A stretch of DNA of 64,000 nt from Methylomicrobium lacus_A (GCF_041897535.1 NZ_CP169217.1:3038001-3102000), one strand, 5' to 3'; shown: positions 1 to 8,785, counted from the first letter of the stretch. Notes: a model not told the origin generated them from the sequence alone. A program made the numbers and translations.

Positions 1-62
1 CAGGCGATGACCCCCCCGTTGACCGCCTTTTCAAGTGAGCGCTTAATCAAGATTCTTTTCAT
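1..62 (-). CDS. N-terminus of an unidentified protein, cut by the window edge
   Basis: An ATG on the minus strand at 62 opens a frame that stays open to the window edge and encodes about 20 residues beginning MKRILIKRSLEK. A purine-rich stretch (AAGGCG) lies about 5 nt upstream of the ATG and could be the ribosome binding site. The fragment is basic at its N-terminus and shows no recognisable domain. Too little is visible for a function, and a chance open frame is possible. Confidence 0.4.
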   Translation of the reverse strand, partial: MKRILIKRSLEKAVNGGVIA

Positions 63-553
63 AATTCGCCTTTTTTGTTAATTTTTTTAAGGGACTCATG
101 AATTTGCCGATCGACTGGGAAAACAGTTAGAAAATGCTGTAACTTCCGTGTGCAAATCCATGCAAAATAAATAATTTCGTAGTGTTATTGTCAGACTTTT
201 TGAGTATTTGAAGTCTAGTACATTGGAAATTAACACAGGCTTAAATTATGGTTTGGCGGGAATGTAGTCCAGGTTCTGTGATGTCTGTCGCATTATTAAT
301 AATTGACTGGCTTTGCCGTGAGCAAATTGTCAATTAAGTCTTAATGACAGATTAGGTTTCCCTTCATCCTGTATCCGAACGAACGCAATGAAAGGGTAAT
401 AGGAGGAGGGAGAAGATTGGAGGTGGGGATAAAAGGGCAAGGCTGGGGGGTAGCCGGCGTGCCTTCAAGGACGCTTCTCTGCTTCAACTGTCGACATGGG
501 GTTCGTGATGAACAGGGTGAAGAATAAAACGAGCTTTTACTTGGGGATAGGCT
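63..553. other. AT-rich intergenic region without a credible gene
   Basis: No open frame with coding character is visible on either strand in these 491 bases. The first 350 bases are markedly more AT-rich than the flanking genes, as expected for promoters or regulatory DNA, and contain the inverted repeat at 328-349. The last 150 bases are purine-rich (GGAGG runs near 400-430). It probably serves the partial gene to its left. The operon to its right is transcribed towards it and ends at 554. Confidence 0.5.
328..349. repeat. Imperfect palindrome, possible operator
   Basis: The arms TGTCAATTAAG and CTTAATGACA are complementary apart from one extra A in the left arm and are separated by one T. 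The left arm is also complementary to AATTGAC at 301-307, which would allow an alternative hairpin. It has no T-tract, so it is more like a protein-binding palindrome than a terminator. The binding partner is unknown. Confidence 0.4.
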
Positions 554-976
554 TTAGTTTTCGCTTAACAGCAAGGCGATTTCTGCCGCTTTTCCGCCGG
601 CGATTTTAAAGCCGCGCATTTCGAGTATGCCTTTGGTATTCAACGAAATGATCAAATACAAGGCTTCGGGGTAAGCTGACTCTTCAAGGTCGGTCTGCGA
701 GGGAAGCGCGGGGGCGGTCGGGTGGGAATGGTAGATCGCGAACAGTTGTTCGCCCTGGTCGCGCATCGCGGCCATCGCGGCGATTTGCTGTTTGGCGTCG
801 AGCAGAAAGAGGCGGTCGGGGTGTTCGGAAACATTAGAGACCGGATAGCAGGACGTCGGCATGCCGTCTTTGCCGCCGACCAGACCGCAAATTTCGGCAT
901 CGGGGGAGATTTGCGCAAGGTGCAGGAGTTGCTGGGCGAGTTTGCGAGGGATATGGATTTCTTCTTGTTCGAACAT
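554..976 (-). CDS. M67 family JAMM-type metallopeptidase
   Basis: This 140-residue protein has the complete JAMM/MPN+ zinc signature: Glu28 (AEICGL), His83 and His85 in YHSHP, Ser93 and Asp96 (HxHPx6PSxxD). The family hydrolyses isopeptide or peptide bonds next to ubiquitin-like or sulfur-carrier proteins such as ThiS, MoaD or CysO. It is short, a single domain without signal peptide, so cytoplasmic. It follows prmC after 55 nt in the same direction, so it is probably the last gene of the hemA-prfA-prmC operon. No sulfur-carrier gene or MoeB/ThiF-type E1 gene, common companions of such peptidases, is adjacent. The substrate therefore cannot be told from context. No strong Shine-Dalgarno sequence precedes the ATG. 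Confidence 0.85.
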   Translation of the reverse strand: MFEQEEIHIPRKLAQQLLHLAQISPDAEICGLVGGKDGMPTSCYPVSNVSEHPDRLFLLDAKQQIAAMAAMRDQGEQLFAIYHSHPTAPALPSQTDLEESAYPEALYLIISLNTKGILEMRGFKIAGGKAAEIALLLSEN

Positions 977-1031
977 GGTGGTTTCGGGCTAAAAGGGAAA
1001 GGCGAAATCAACGGGACTTCGGGGAAAGACT

Positions 1032-1892
1032 TCAGCCTTGAGTCTTACGATTCTCTGCATTTCTTCCATAGGTTGCCCGAGGCTGACCGGACAAATCTTT
1101 ATAGGTTTGCACGCTATCATAACCCAAATCGCGGAAAATCGATTGCGCGGCCTGCTCCTGGTCGTAACCGTGCTCGATCAATAGATGGCCGCCGGTTTTC
1201 AGGTAGCCGCGGGCATCGCCTGCGATCGTGCGAATGTCGGCAAGCCCCTGCTGCGGCGCGGTCAGCGCGGTCCTGGGTTCGAAGCGCACATCGCCCCGGT
1301 CGAGGTGGTCGTCGTTTTCGGCGATGTAAGGCGGATTGCTGATCACCAGGTCGAATTTTTCCTTCGGTGCCGAGGCAAACCAGTTGCTGTGCAGGAAGCG
1401 AATAGGCTCCGCGGCGTGTGCGGCGGCATTGTGTCTGGCGACCTCCAGCGCGGCCAGGCTCAAATCGGTTGCGGTCACTTCGGCTTGCGGCAATTCCTTG
1501 GCCAGGGTGATCGCGATGATGCCGGAGCCGGTGCCGAGATCGATGATTTTTACCGGTTGGTCTTTCGGGAGCAGGGATAGGCTGATTTCGATCAACAGTT
1601 CGGTCTCGGGACGCGGAATCAGCACGTCGGGCGTGACTTGGAAATCGCGTGACCAGAATTCGCGGCGGCCGGTCAGGTAGGCGACCGGCATGCCTTGTCG
1701 GCGCTGTTGCAGCAGGGTCTGAAAATGCAGGGTCCGCTCCGCCTCGGGCACCCGGTCCGGCCAGGCGCGCAGATGCGAGCGCGGCTTGTCGAGCGCCAGA
1801 CAGAGCAGGATTTCCGCATCGAGCGCGGCCGAGTCGGAGCTGTCGGAAAGGATCGTTGCAGCCTCCCTGAGCAGCGTCGCTATGGTGGTCAT
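1032..1892 (-). CDS. prmC: Release factor glutamine methyltransferase PrmC (HemK)
   Basis: PrmC transfers a methyl group from S-adenosylmethionine to the glutamine of the GGQ motif in release factors RF1 and RF2. The 286-residue product has a helical N-terminal domain (about 1-80), the SAM-binding motif DLGTGSG (118-124) and the catalytic NPPY motif (186-189) that holds the substrate glutamine. An upstream in-frame ATG would give a 392-residue form, but the ATG at 1892 gives the normal family length. That ATG overlaps the prfA stop codon in TGATG, so translation is probably coupled to synthesis of its substrate RF1, which is encoded just upstream. Confidence 0.95.
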   Translation of the reverse strand: MTTIATLLREAATILSDSSDSAALDAEILLCLALDKPRSHLRAWPDRVPEAERTLHFQTLLQQRRQGMPVAYLTGRREFWSRDFQVTPDVLIPRPETELLIEISLSLLPKDQPVKIIDLGTGSGIIAITLAKELPQAEVTATDLSLAALEVARHNAAAHAAEPIRFLHSNWFASAPKEKFDLVISNPPYIAENDDHLDRGDVRFEPRTALTAPQQGLADIRTIAGDARGYLKTGGHLLIEHGYDQEQAAQSIFRDLGYDSVQTYKDLSGQPRATYGRNAENRKTQG

Positions 1893-2983
1893 CAGGCTGA
1901 GTCTTCGCCGAGTTGGGTCAAGAGTTCCGCCTGATGCTCGTTGATCAACGGGCCGACGACTTGTTCGAGGCCGCCTTCCATGATGTCTTCGAGTTTGTAA
2001 AGGGTCAGGTTGATCCGGTGATCGGTCAGTCGCCCTTGCGGATAGTTGTAGGTGCGGATGCGCTCGGAGCGGTCGCCGGAGCCGACCTGCAATTTGCGGG
2101 CTTTGGCCTGTTCGGAACTTTGCTTTTCCTGTTCTGCGGCGAGCAGCCGCGATTGCAGGAGCGACATCGCGCGGGCGCGGTTCTTGTGCTGCGAGCGTTC
2201 GTCCTGGCACTCGACCACGACCCCGGTCGGAATATGGGTAATCCGGATTGCCGATTCGGTCTTGTTCACGTGCTGGCCGCCGGCGCCCGAGGAGCGGTAG
2301 GTATCGATCCGCAGATCGGCCGGATTGATGTCGATCGCATCGACTTCATCGATTTCGGGCATGATCGCGACCGTGCAGGCCGAGGTATGGATGCGGCCTT
2401 GCGATTCGGTTTCGGGTACGCGCTGCACCCGGTGCGTGCCGGATTCGAACTTCAGTTGCGAATACACGTCGCGGCCGGAGACGCGGAGAATGATTTCCTT
2501 GTAACCGCCGTGATCGCCGGGGTTTTCGCTGATCACTTCGGTTTGCCAGCCCTTGCGTTCGGCATAGCGCTGATACATCCGGGACAGGTCGCCGGAAAAG
2601 ATCGCCGCCTCGTCGCCGCCGGTGCCGGCGCGGATTTCCAAAAAGATGTTGCGGTTGTCGTTCGGGTCCTTTGGCAGCAAGAGGATTTGCAGCTCGTGAT
2701 CCAGGGTGTCGATCAGCGTATCGGCGTCGCGGATTTCCTCGCGCGCCAGTTCACGCAGTTCCGGGTCGCTGTCATTGGCCATGTCCTGGGCGGCCTGGCG
2801 CTGCGCCTGGGCTTGTTCATAACGCCGGAAGCAATCGACCAAGGGGCCGATTTGCGCGTATTCCTGGCTCAACGAGCGCTGCTGCTTCTGATTGTTTTGA
2901 ACTTCGGGTTGGGAGAGGAGGGCGGCGATTTCTTCGTAACGTTCGCTTAGATTTTCCAGCTTGAGTTTGATGGAGTCTTTCAT
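1892..2983 (-). CDS. prfA: Peptide chain release factor 1
   Basis: RF1 recognises UAA and UAG stop codons in the ribosomal A site and triggers peptide release. The 363-residue protein carries the codon-recognition P-x-T motif (PET, residues 190-192, in a block ending QGRIHTSACTVA) and the GGQ motif at 235-237, whose Gln is the target of PrmC. It begins with a 4-nt ATGA overlap with the hemA stop codon and its stop overlaps the prmC start. The three genes are therefore a tightly coupled operon, as in other gammaproteobacteria. The length matches the family (about 360 residues). Confidence 0.97.
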   Translation of the reverse strand: MKDSIKLKLENLSERYEEIAALLSQPEVQNNQKQQRSLSQEYAQIGPLVDCFRRYEQAQAQRQAAQDMANDSDPELRELAREEIRDADTLIDTLDHELQILLLPKDPNDNRNIFLEIRAGTGGDEAAIFSGDLSRMYQRYAERKGWQTEVISENPGDHGGYKEIILRVSGRDVYSQLKFESGTHRVQRVPETESQGRIHTSACTVAIMPEIDEVDAIDINPADLRIDTYRSSGAGGQHVNKTESAIRITHIPTGVVVECQDERSQHKNRARAMSLLQSRLLAAEQEKQSSEQAKARKLQVGSGDRSERIRTYNYPQGRLTDHRINLTLYKLEDIMEGGLEQVVGPLINEHQAELLTQLGEDSA

Positions 2984-4239
2984 TGAGTATGTTTTAATTT
3001 CAGAATTTCGCGGGCCGCGGCGACCAGGTCGTGTCTTTCGTTTTCGGCGGCGGCTCTGATTTGTGCGCTCGGTGTGTGAATCAGCTTGTTAGTCAAACTG
3101 TGGGCCAGCCGGTTCAATGCATCCTCCGGCGGCGTGCCATTTTTTAACATGGCGAGCGCTTTTTGCAAAGCTTCATTTCTGATTTGTTCAGCTTGCTGGC
3201 GATAGTCCTGGATCGTCGTCTGCGCACCTTGCGCGCGCAGCCAGGCCAGAAAATGGCCGACCTGGGTGTCGATGATTTCTTCGGCTTGCTCGGCGGCCTG
3301 GCGGCGCGAGTTCATGTTTTGATCGATCGTATTTTTCAGGTCGTCGACGGTATAAAGGTAAACGTCGCGGAGGTGTTCGACTTCCGCTTCGATGTCGCGC
3401 GGCACGGCCAGGTCGACCATGAACATCGGCTTGTGTTTGCGTTTTTTCAGCGCGCTCTCGACACGGCCCTTGCCGAGAATCGGCAACTGGCTGGCGGTCG
3501 AGGAGATCACGATATCGGCTTCTTCCAGATGGTTCGGTAGTTCCGAAAGCGCGATCGCATAACCGTTGAATTGCATCGCCAACGTATGCGCCTTATCATA
3601 AGTGCGGTTCGCGATGATCAGGCGGCCGATGCCTTGCTGTGTCAGGTGGCGGGCGGTCAGTTCAATCGTTTCGCCAGCGCCGATCAACAGCGCGGTTTGA
3701 TCGCTGAGCTTGTCGAAAATCTGCTGCGCCATCTGCACCGCGGCAAAGGCGACCGAAACCGGACTCGAACCGATTGCGGTGTCGGTGCGGACTTTTTTCG
3801 CGGCGGTAAACGTCGATTGAAACAGTTTGCCGAGTTGTTTGCCGATCGTGCCGGCTTCCAGGGCGGCCTGATAAGCCGTTTTCATTTGCCCGAGAATTTG
3901 CGGTTCGCCGAGGATCATCGAGTCCAGGCCGCTGGCGACGCGGAACATGTGCCGGATCAGCGCGGTGTCGGTGTGGCAGTATAAATACGGCGCGAAGTCG
4001 GCGGGCTGGAGATTTCGGCTGCTGGCGACCCAATCGATCAAAATCTGCTGATCGGGCAAATCGGTCGTGCAATAAAACTCGGTGCGGTTGCAGGTGGACA
4101 GGATCGCCGCTTCGCTGATTTCCTTGATGCGACCCAGTTCCTGCAAGGCCGACTCCAGCATGTCGGCGGGAAAAGCCAAGCGTTCGCGGACCGCGAGCGG
4201 TGCGGTATTGTAGTTGAGTCCTACGGCAAGAAGAGTCAT
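2980..4239 (-). CDS. hemA: Glutamyl-tRNA reductase
   Basis: HemA reduces glutamyl-tRNA(Glu) to glutamate-1-semialdehyde with NADPH, the first committed step of C5-pathway tetrapyrrole (heme) synthesis. The 419-residue protein starts with VGLNYNTAPL, has the nucleophilic Cys50 in STCNRTE, the NADPH-binding loop GAGE near 187-190, and a helical dimerisation region at the C-terminus. A TTG codon 7 codons upstream (4260) is an alternative start. I chose the ATG because the family normally starts with MxLLAVGLN. Neither start has a clear Shine-Dalgarno sequence. It is the first gene of the operon with prfA and prmC and is divergent from the TPR lipoprotein gene across a 172-bp gap. Confidence 0.95.
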   Translation of the reverse strand: MTLLAVGLNYNTAPLAVRERLAFPADMLESALQELGRIKEISEAAILSTCNRTEFYCTTDLPDQQILIDWVASSRNLQPADFAPYLYCHTDTALIRHMFRVASGLDSMILGEPQILGQMKTAYQAALEAGTIGKQLGKLFQSTFTAAKKVRTDTAIGSSPVSVAFAAVQMAQQIFDKLSDQTALLIGAGETIELTARHLTQQGIGRLIIANRTYDKAHTLAMQFNGYAIALSELPNHLEEADIVISSTASQLPILGKGRVESALKKRKHKPMFMVDLAVPRDIEAEVEHLRDVYLYTVDDLKNTIDQNMNSRRQAAEQAEEIIDTQVGHFLAWLRAQGAQTTIQDYRQQAEQIRNEALQKALAMLKNGTPPEDALNRLAHSLTNKLIHTPSAQIRAAAENERHDLVAAAREILKLKHTQ

Positions 4240-4375
4240 GGTTTTATTCGATAATTTCAAACGGCGGCTGCCGGATTGATCTTTACGTTCATTCGAGTGT
4301 CTATGTCGGCGGGCGTGCGCATTTAACTTGAGCCGAAAGGAATAAATTTAGATGCGTGAATCATCCGATTTTCCT

Positions 4376-4381
4376 TATAAT
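4376..4381 (+). promoter_or_regulatory. Candidate -10 element of the TPR lipoprotein operon
   Basis: A perfect TATAAT lies 30 bp before the GTG start of the lipoprotein gene, inside the spacer divergent from hemA. No good -35 hexamer lies 16-18 bp upstream, so activity may need an activator. Confidence 0.35.
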
Positions 4382-4411
4382 CTTAGGTCAGACGAATTAT
4401 AGGATGTTTTT

Positions 4412-6154
4412 GTGTTAATTTTTAGATTGTTTGCGGTGTTAGCCCCTATTGTACTCAATGGTTGCGCCAGCTCGCCAGAAAAACAGCAAGAGCCTCTTAC
4501 GCCGGCGGCTTCCGCGCCATCAATCAAAAAAGAGCTCCCCAAAGGCACAGAAGCGAAAACAGAAATCGACCAGGACGTGCTATTCATGCTGATGTCGGCG
4601 GAGATTGCCGGTCAGCGTGGCCAGTACGAGCTGGCCTATGAGGGATATATCGAAGCGGCCAAGCGGGTCAAGGATCCGAAGCCTGCCGAAAGGGCGGCGA
4701 TGATCGCCATGTATTTAAAGGATGCGAAAAAGCTAAAAAAGTCGCTGGCGCTCTGGTTGAAAAAGGAGCCGCAGAATGTTACCGCGAGAAAGCTTGCGGT
4801 ATTGGCCAGTCTGAAGGATGGCGATAAGCAAAAGACGCTGGAACATCTGGCGGTGATTCTTGACAGCGATCCGGCCGGCTTCGAGAGCACGGTGCTGGAA
4901 CTTGCGAATGCGCTGCAAGGCGAAGGCAAGTTGCAGGACGTCTACGACGCGTTGGAGGCCTTGTCAGCCAAAAGGCCGAATCAGGCGGTCGTTCATTATC
5001 TCCAGGGCATCATCGCGATGCAGATGAAAAATCAGGCTCTCGCCGAAAAGCAGATCGGGGAGGCGTTGAGGCTTCAGCCGGAGTGGGATAAGGCCCTGGT
5101 CTTTCAGGCCCAAATCGCGTTAATGTCCGGTGATTTGCCGAAAGCGATCGAGGTTTTGCGCAACGTCCACCTGAAATATCCGGACAATCAAAAGATCGGC
5201 AAAATGCTGGCGCAGCTTTTGATCAAGTCCGACGGCTACGATGAAGCGGCCAAGGTTTATCAAGGGCTGGTTGAAAAGGATCCGAAGGATTTTGAAAGTT
5301 TGCTCGCCTTGGCGCTGGTGGATATGCAGTTGGGCCGGGAGAAGGAAGCCGAAGAGAGTTTGAAGAAGCTGCTGGAGCAGGATGAATGGCGCGAGCAGGC
5401 GCGGTTTTATCTCGGCAAGCTGGAAGAAAAACGCGATAACATTAAAAAGGCACTGAACTGGTATGACCAGGTCAGAGAGGAGCCCTTCAGCTTCGAGGCG
5501 GGCATCGCGGCGGTCAATCTGCTCGCGCATAACAAGCAGTATGACGAAGCGGTTGAGCGCTTGCAGACGATGCAGGACAGTTTTCCGAAGGAAAAGCTCC
5601 GCATTACGCTGATGAAGGCGGAATTGTTGAATCAGCAGAAGCATTATCAAGAGGCTTATGATGTGCTGACGGCGGCTCTCGTCGAACAACCGGACAGCAA
5701 GGAGCTGCTCTATACCCGCGCCTTGATCGCCGAGCGGATCGGCAAGCTGGATGTACTGGAGTCCGATCTGAAAAAAATCCTCGCGCAATATCCGGATAAC
5801 GCGGAAGCGCTCAATGCACTGGGCTATACCTTGCTGGGTTTTCCTTCGCGCCTGGGTGAGGCCGAGACTTATTTGCAGCAGGCTTTGAAGTTGCAGCCTG
5901 ATGAGCCGGTCATTCTGGATAGCTACGGCTGGCTTTTGTTCAAGCAGGGCAAGGCCGAAAAAGCGCTGGAATATCTTGAGCGGGCCTACGCCAAGCAGAA
6001 GGAAAACGAGATCGCGGCGCATATTGCCGAGGTGCTTTGGTCATTGGGCAGAAAGGACGAGGCGAGAAAGTTGTTCGACAAGGCGTTCAAAGCGGCGCCG
6101 GAGGACGAATATTTACTCGATTTCAAGCAAAGAATTTTGAACGGTGCTGAATAA
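4412..6154 (+). CDS. TPR-repeat outer-membrane-type lipoprotein
   Basis: The 580-residue product begins with a short lipoprotein signal (lipobox LNGC, lipidated Cys18) followed by a flexible Pro/Ser/Glu segment. The rest is a long array of tetratricopeptide repeats (about residues 50-575), seen as recurring patterns such as YDEAVERLQ and EAYDVLTAAL. TPR arrays are scaffolds for protein-protein contact, so it is probably a periplasm-facing lipoprotein that helps assemble an envelope complex. The partner is unknown. The start is GTG with AGGA 7 nt upstream. It sits between the divergent hemA and lolB and is likely co-transcribed with lolB-ispE. Being next to lolB suggests an outer-membrane location, but this is only inference. 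Confidence 0.85.
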   Translation: MLIFRLFAVLAPIVLNGCASSPEKQQEPLTPAASAPSIKKELPKGTEAKTEIDQDVLFMLMSAEIAGQRGQYELAYEGYIEAAKRVKDPKPAERAAMIAMYLKDAKKLKKSLALWLKKEPQNVTARKLAVLASLKDGDKQKTLEHLAVILDSDPAGFESTVLELANALQGEGKLQDVYDALEALSAKRPNQAVVHYLQGIIAMQMKNQALAEKQIGEALRLQPEWDKALVFQAQIALMSGDLPKAIEVLRNVHLKYPDNQKIGKMLAQLLIKSDGYDEAAKVYQGLVEKDPKDFESLLALALVDMQLGREKEAEESLKKLLEQDEWREQARFYLGKLEEKRDNIKKALNWYDQVREEPFSFEAGIAAVNLLAHNKQYDEAVERLQTMQDSFPKEKLRITLMKAELLNQQKHYQEAYDVLTAALVEQPDSKELLYTRALIAERIGKLDVLESDLKKILAQYPDNAEALNALGYTLLGFPSRLGEAETYLQQALKLQPDEPVILDSYGWLLFKQGKAEKALEYLERAYAKQKENEIAAHIAEVLWSLGRKDEARKLFDKAFKAAPEDEYLLDFKQRILNGAE

Positions 6155-6176
6155 GTCGCCTGATCGCCTAAAATTG

Positions 6177-6806
6177 ATGATGATGAACCAAATCGAGGGT
6201 CGATACGGCGGGGCGCGAAAGCAGGCGGCAGGGCTACTTTGCGCGGCATTGGCGGCTTCGCTGTCGGCCTGTACATTATTTAGGCCCGCTCCGCCCGAAA
6301 TCTCCTATACAAGAACGGCAAATGAGGCCTTGTATCGTCTGGAGCCGTGGTCATTGGAGGGCCGGGTTGCGCTGACCGGCGAACGCGACTCTTGGACCGC
6401 CGATCTGGCTTGGGCGCATCAGCAGGGTGACGAACAAATCAAGTTGTCGGGGCCGCTCGGGCAAGGCGCGGTGATGATTCATTTGGCCGGCAATTCAGTC
6501 ACGGTGGCGCAGGGCGACGGCAAGGTGCAGTCGTCCGACGATCCCGAAACCTTCATCAATCAGCAATTGGGCATGTTTGTGCCGGTCACTTCGCTGCGCT
6601 ACTGGGTGCTCGGTCTGCCGGAGCCTGAGCTGGATTTCGAGGATGTCGGCAGCGGTTTCAGACAGTCGGGCTGGACGGTCGCCTATCAGGCCATGCAGCC
6701 GGTGGGGCAATTACTGTTGCCGCGCAAAATGTCGGTCGCGAATGACCGCGTCAAATTAAAACTGATCATCGATCAATGGACACTCAATGACGGAAATGCG
6801 AAATAA
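6177..6806 (+). CDS. lolB: Outer-membrane lipoprotein receptor LolB
   Basis: LolB receives lipoproteins from periplasmic LolA and inserts them into the outer membrane. The 209-residue product has a lipoprotein signal with lipobox LSAC (Cys32 from this start) and the LolB-type beta-fold beginning around WSLEGRVALTGERDSW. The start is uncertain: three consecutive ATG codons lie at 6177-6185, and an upstream GTG at 6144 overlaps the end of the preceding gene. None has a clear ribosome binding site, so coupling to the upstream gene is likely. Its end overlaps ispE by 20 nt. The lolB-ispE-prs order divergent from hemA is typical of gammaproteobacteria and supports the assignment. Confidence 0.9.
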   Translation: MMMNQIEGRYGGARKQAAGLLCAALAASLSACTLFRPAPPEISYTRTANEALYRLEPWSLEGRVALTGERDSWTADLAWAHQQGDEQIKLSGPLGQGAVMIHLAGNSVTVAQGDGKVQSSDDPETFINQQLGMFVPVTSLRYWVLGLPEPELDFEDVGSGFRQSGWTVAYQAMQPVGQLLLPRKMSVANDRVKLKLIIDQWTLNDGNAK

Positions 6807-7668
6807 TCCGTCGGCATGGGCAGAGAAATGGCCCGCGCCGGCCAAACTGAATCTCATGTTGCGAATTACCGGGCGCCGCGATGACGGCTATCATCTGTTG
6901 CAGACGGTATTTCAGTTCATCGATTTGTGCGACTGGATCACTTTTCATCCGGTCGATGAAGACAGGGTGGGTCTCTATAATACGCTGCCAGGGGTGGCGG
7001 AGGCGGATGATTTGACGGTCAGGGCGGCGCAATTGCTGAAAGCGGAGACAGGCTATGCGCGTGGGGTCCGCATCGAGGTCGAAAAAAATCTGCCGATGGG
7101 CGGCGGGCTCGGCGGCGGCAGTTCCGATGCGGCAACGACCCTGGTGGCGCTGAATCATTTGTGGGGGCTGGGGCTGACGACCGAGCGCTTGATGCAGTTG
7201 GGCGTGCGCTTGGGCGCCGATGTGCCGGTTTTTGTTTTCGGGCAGGCGGCCTGGGGAGAGGGTGTCGGTGAGCAATTGCAGGCGATTAATGTGCCCGAAT
7301 GCTGGACTGTCGTGATCCGTCCCGACTGTCATGTGAACACCGGAGAAATTTTTTCTGATAAAGGCTTGACACGTGACAGCAAATCGATCAGAATAGTCGA
7401 CTTTACAGCCGGTCAGCATCAAAATGATTGTCTTGAGGTGGTGACGCGGCGGTACGGGGCAGTGAAAGATGCTCTGGGTGCTTTATCCGAATTTGCCGAA
7501 GGCAGGCTGACAGGGACGGGGGCTTGCGTATTTGCGCAGTTTGATTCGGAGCGGTCCGCGAGAAGCGCTTATCAAGCGCTGGCAGGCAAATGGCAATGCT
7601 ACTTGGTCAGAGGGGTTAATCAATCTCCTTTGTATGCCAGGCTCGGGGCTATCAAGCATACTTCTTAA
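6787..7668 (+). CDS. ispE: 4-diphosphocytidyl-2-C-methyl-D-erythritol kinase
   Basis: IspE phosphorylates 4-diphosphocytidyl-2-C-methylerythritol with ATP in the MEP pathway of isoprenoid synthesis. The 293-residue protein is a GHMP kinase. Lys20 in PAPAKLNL is the substrate-site lysine. The glycine-rich ATP loop PMGGGLGGGSSDA spans about 103-115, and GADVPVF near 147 holds the catalytic aspartate. Its ATG lies inside the end of lolB, which implies translational coupling. tRNA-Gln follows directly. Confidence 0.95.
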   Translation: MTEMRNNPSAWAEKWPAPAKLNLMLRITGRRDDGYHLLQTVFQFIDLCDWITFHPVDEDRVGLYNTLPGVAEADDLTVRAAQLLKAETGYARGVRIEVEKNLPMGGGLGGGSSDAATTLVALNHLWGLGLTTERLMQLGVRLGADVPVFVFGQAAWGEGVGEQLQAINVPECWTVVIRPDCHVNTGEIFSDKGLTRDSKSIRIVDFTAGQHQNDCLEVVTRRYGAVKDALGALSEFAEGRLTGTGACVFAQFDSERSARSAYQALAGKWQCYLVRGVNQSPLYARLGAIKHTS

Positions 7669-7673
7669 ATTAT

Positions 7674-7748
7674 TGGGCCGTCGCCAAGCGGTAAGGCACG
7701 GGGTTTTGATCCCCGCATACCAAGGTTCGAATCCTTGCGGCCCAGCCA
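7674..7748 (+). tRNA. tRNA-Gln (anticodon UUG)
   Basis: A full cloverleaf folds here: acceptor stem TGGGCCG with CGGCCCA, anticodon loop TTTTGAT (anticodon TTG), T arm with GGTTCGAATCC, discriminator G and an encoded CCA. It lies 5 nt after ispE and 40 nt before prs, so it is probably processed from the same transcript. Confidence 0.97.
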
Positions 7749-7788
7749 TTTTTCTGCATCAAGTCGAGTTCATTTTAGGAGTGAAAAA

Positions 7789-8742
7789 ATGAATGAAGCC
7801 GCAATGATGGTGTTTTCTGGAAATGCCAATCTGGCTTTGTCAGAGGGTATCGTAAGAAAGCTCAATATGCGGCTCGGTTTGGCGAGCGTAGGTCGATTCA
7901 GTGATGGCGAGGTGGCTGTCGAAATCGGCGAAAACGTACGCGGTAAGGATGTTTTCGTCATCCAGCCAACCTGTTCGCCGAACAATGAAAACTTGATGGA
8001 ATTGTTGGTGATGATCGATGCGCTGAAACGGGCGTCGGCATCGCGGATCACGGCGGTAATTCCTTATTACGGTTACGCCAGGCAGGATAGGCGGACCCGC
8101 TCGGCGCGGGTGCCGATCACGGCCAAGCTGGTCGCGAAGATGATCGAACAGGCCGGCGCGCATCGCTTGCTGACCGTCGATTTGCACGCCGATCAGATAC
8201 AGGGGTTCTTCGATATTCCTGTAGACAATGTTTATGCGTCGCCGATTTTGTTGGGCGATGTTTGGCGGCAAAAATATCACCGGCTCATGGTGGTTTCGCC
8301 CGATGTTGGTGGTGTCGTAAGAGCGCGTGCGTTAGCCAAGAGGCTCGATGATGCGGACCTGGCGATCATCGACAAGCGTCGTCCGAAGGCCAATGTTTCG
8401 GAGGTGATGCACATCATCGGTGATGTCGAGGGGCGTAGTTGCGTGCTGGTTGACGATCTTGTCGATACGGCGGGTACCTTGTGTCATGCCGCGAAAGCAT
8501 TGAAAGATCATGGCGCGATCAAGGTGGTTGCCTATTGTACGCATGCGGTGCTGTCCGGTGCGGCTATTTCGAATATAGAGCGCTCTGTGCTGGATGAGTT
8601 GGTGGTGACCGATACGATTCCTTTGCGTCCGGAAGCCGAGGCGCTCGGAAGAATCAGGCAGCTCAGCGTCGCCGAGATGCTGGCCGAGACGATCAGGCGG
8701 ATCGCTGTCGGTGAATCGGTTAGTTCTCTGTATGTCGATTGA
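7789..8742 (+). CDS. prs: Ribose-phosphate pyrophosphokinase
   Basis: Prs makes phosphoribosyl pyrophosphate from ribose 5-phosphate and ATP, feeding purine, pyrimidine, NAD, histidine and tryptophan synthesis. The 317-residue protein shows the conserved blocks GRFSDGEVAVEI, PYYGYARQDRR (ATP site), TVDLHADQIQGFF (metal/PRPP site) and LVDDLVDTAGTL (the PRPP loop). The ATG at 7789 has AGGAG 7 nt upstream. An in-frame start 18 codons earlier would lie inside tRNA-Gln and is rejected. Followed by rplY after 43 nt. Confidence 0.97.
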   Translation: MNEAAMMVFSGNANLALSEGIVRKLNMRLGLASVGRFSDGEVAVEIGENVRGKDVFVIQPTCSPNNENLMELLVMIDALKRASASRITAVIPYYGYARQDRRTRSARVPITAKLVAKMIEQAGAHRLLTVDLHADQIQGFFDIPVDNVYASPILLGDVWRQKYHRLMVVSPDVGGVVRARALAKRLDDADLAIIDKRRPKANVSEVMHIIGDVEGRSCVLVDDLVDTAGTLCHAAKALKDHGAIKVVAYCTHAVLSGAAISNIERSVLDELVVTDTIPLRPEAEALGRIRQLSVAEMLAETIRRIAVGESVSSLYVD

Positions 8743-8785
8743 TAGAATGATTTGTGCGCGTTGAAGCGCGGGGTTAAGAGATAAA

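Noticed and set aside
2210..2212. Long N-terminal extension of PrmC from an ATG inside prfA
   Set aside because: It would give 392 residues instead of about 286, and the extra part is antiphase prfA sequence without family similarity.
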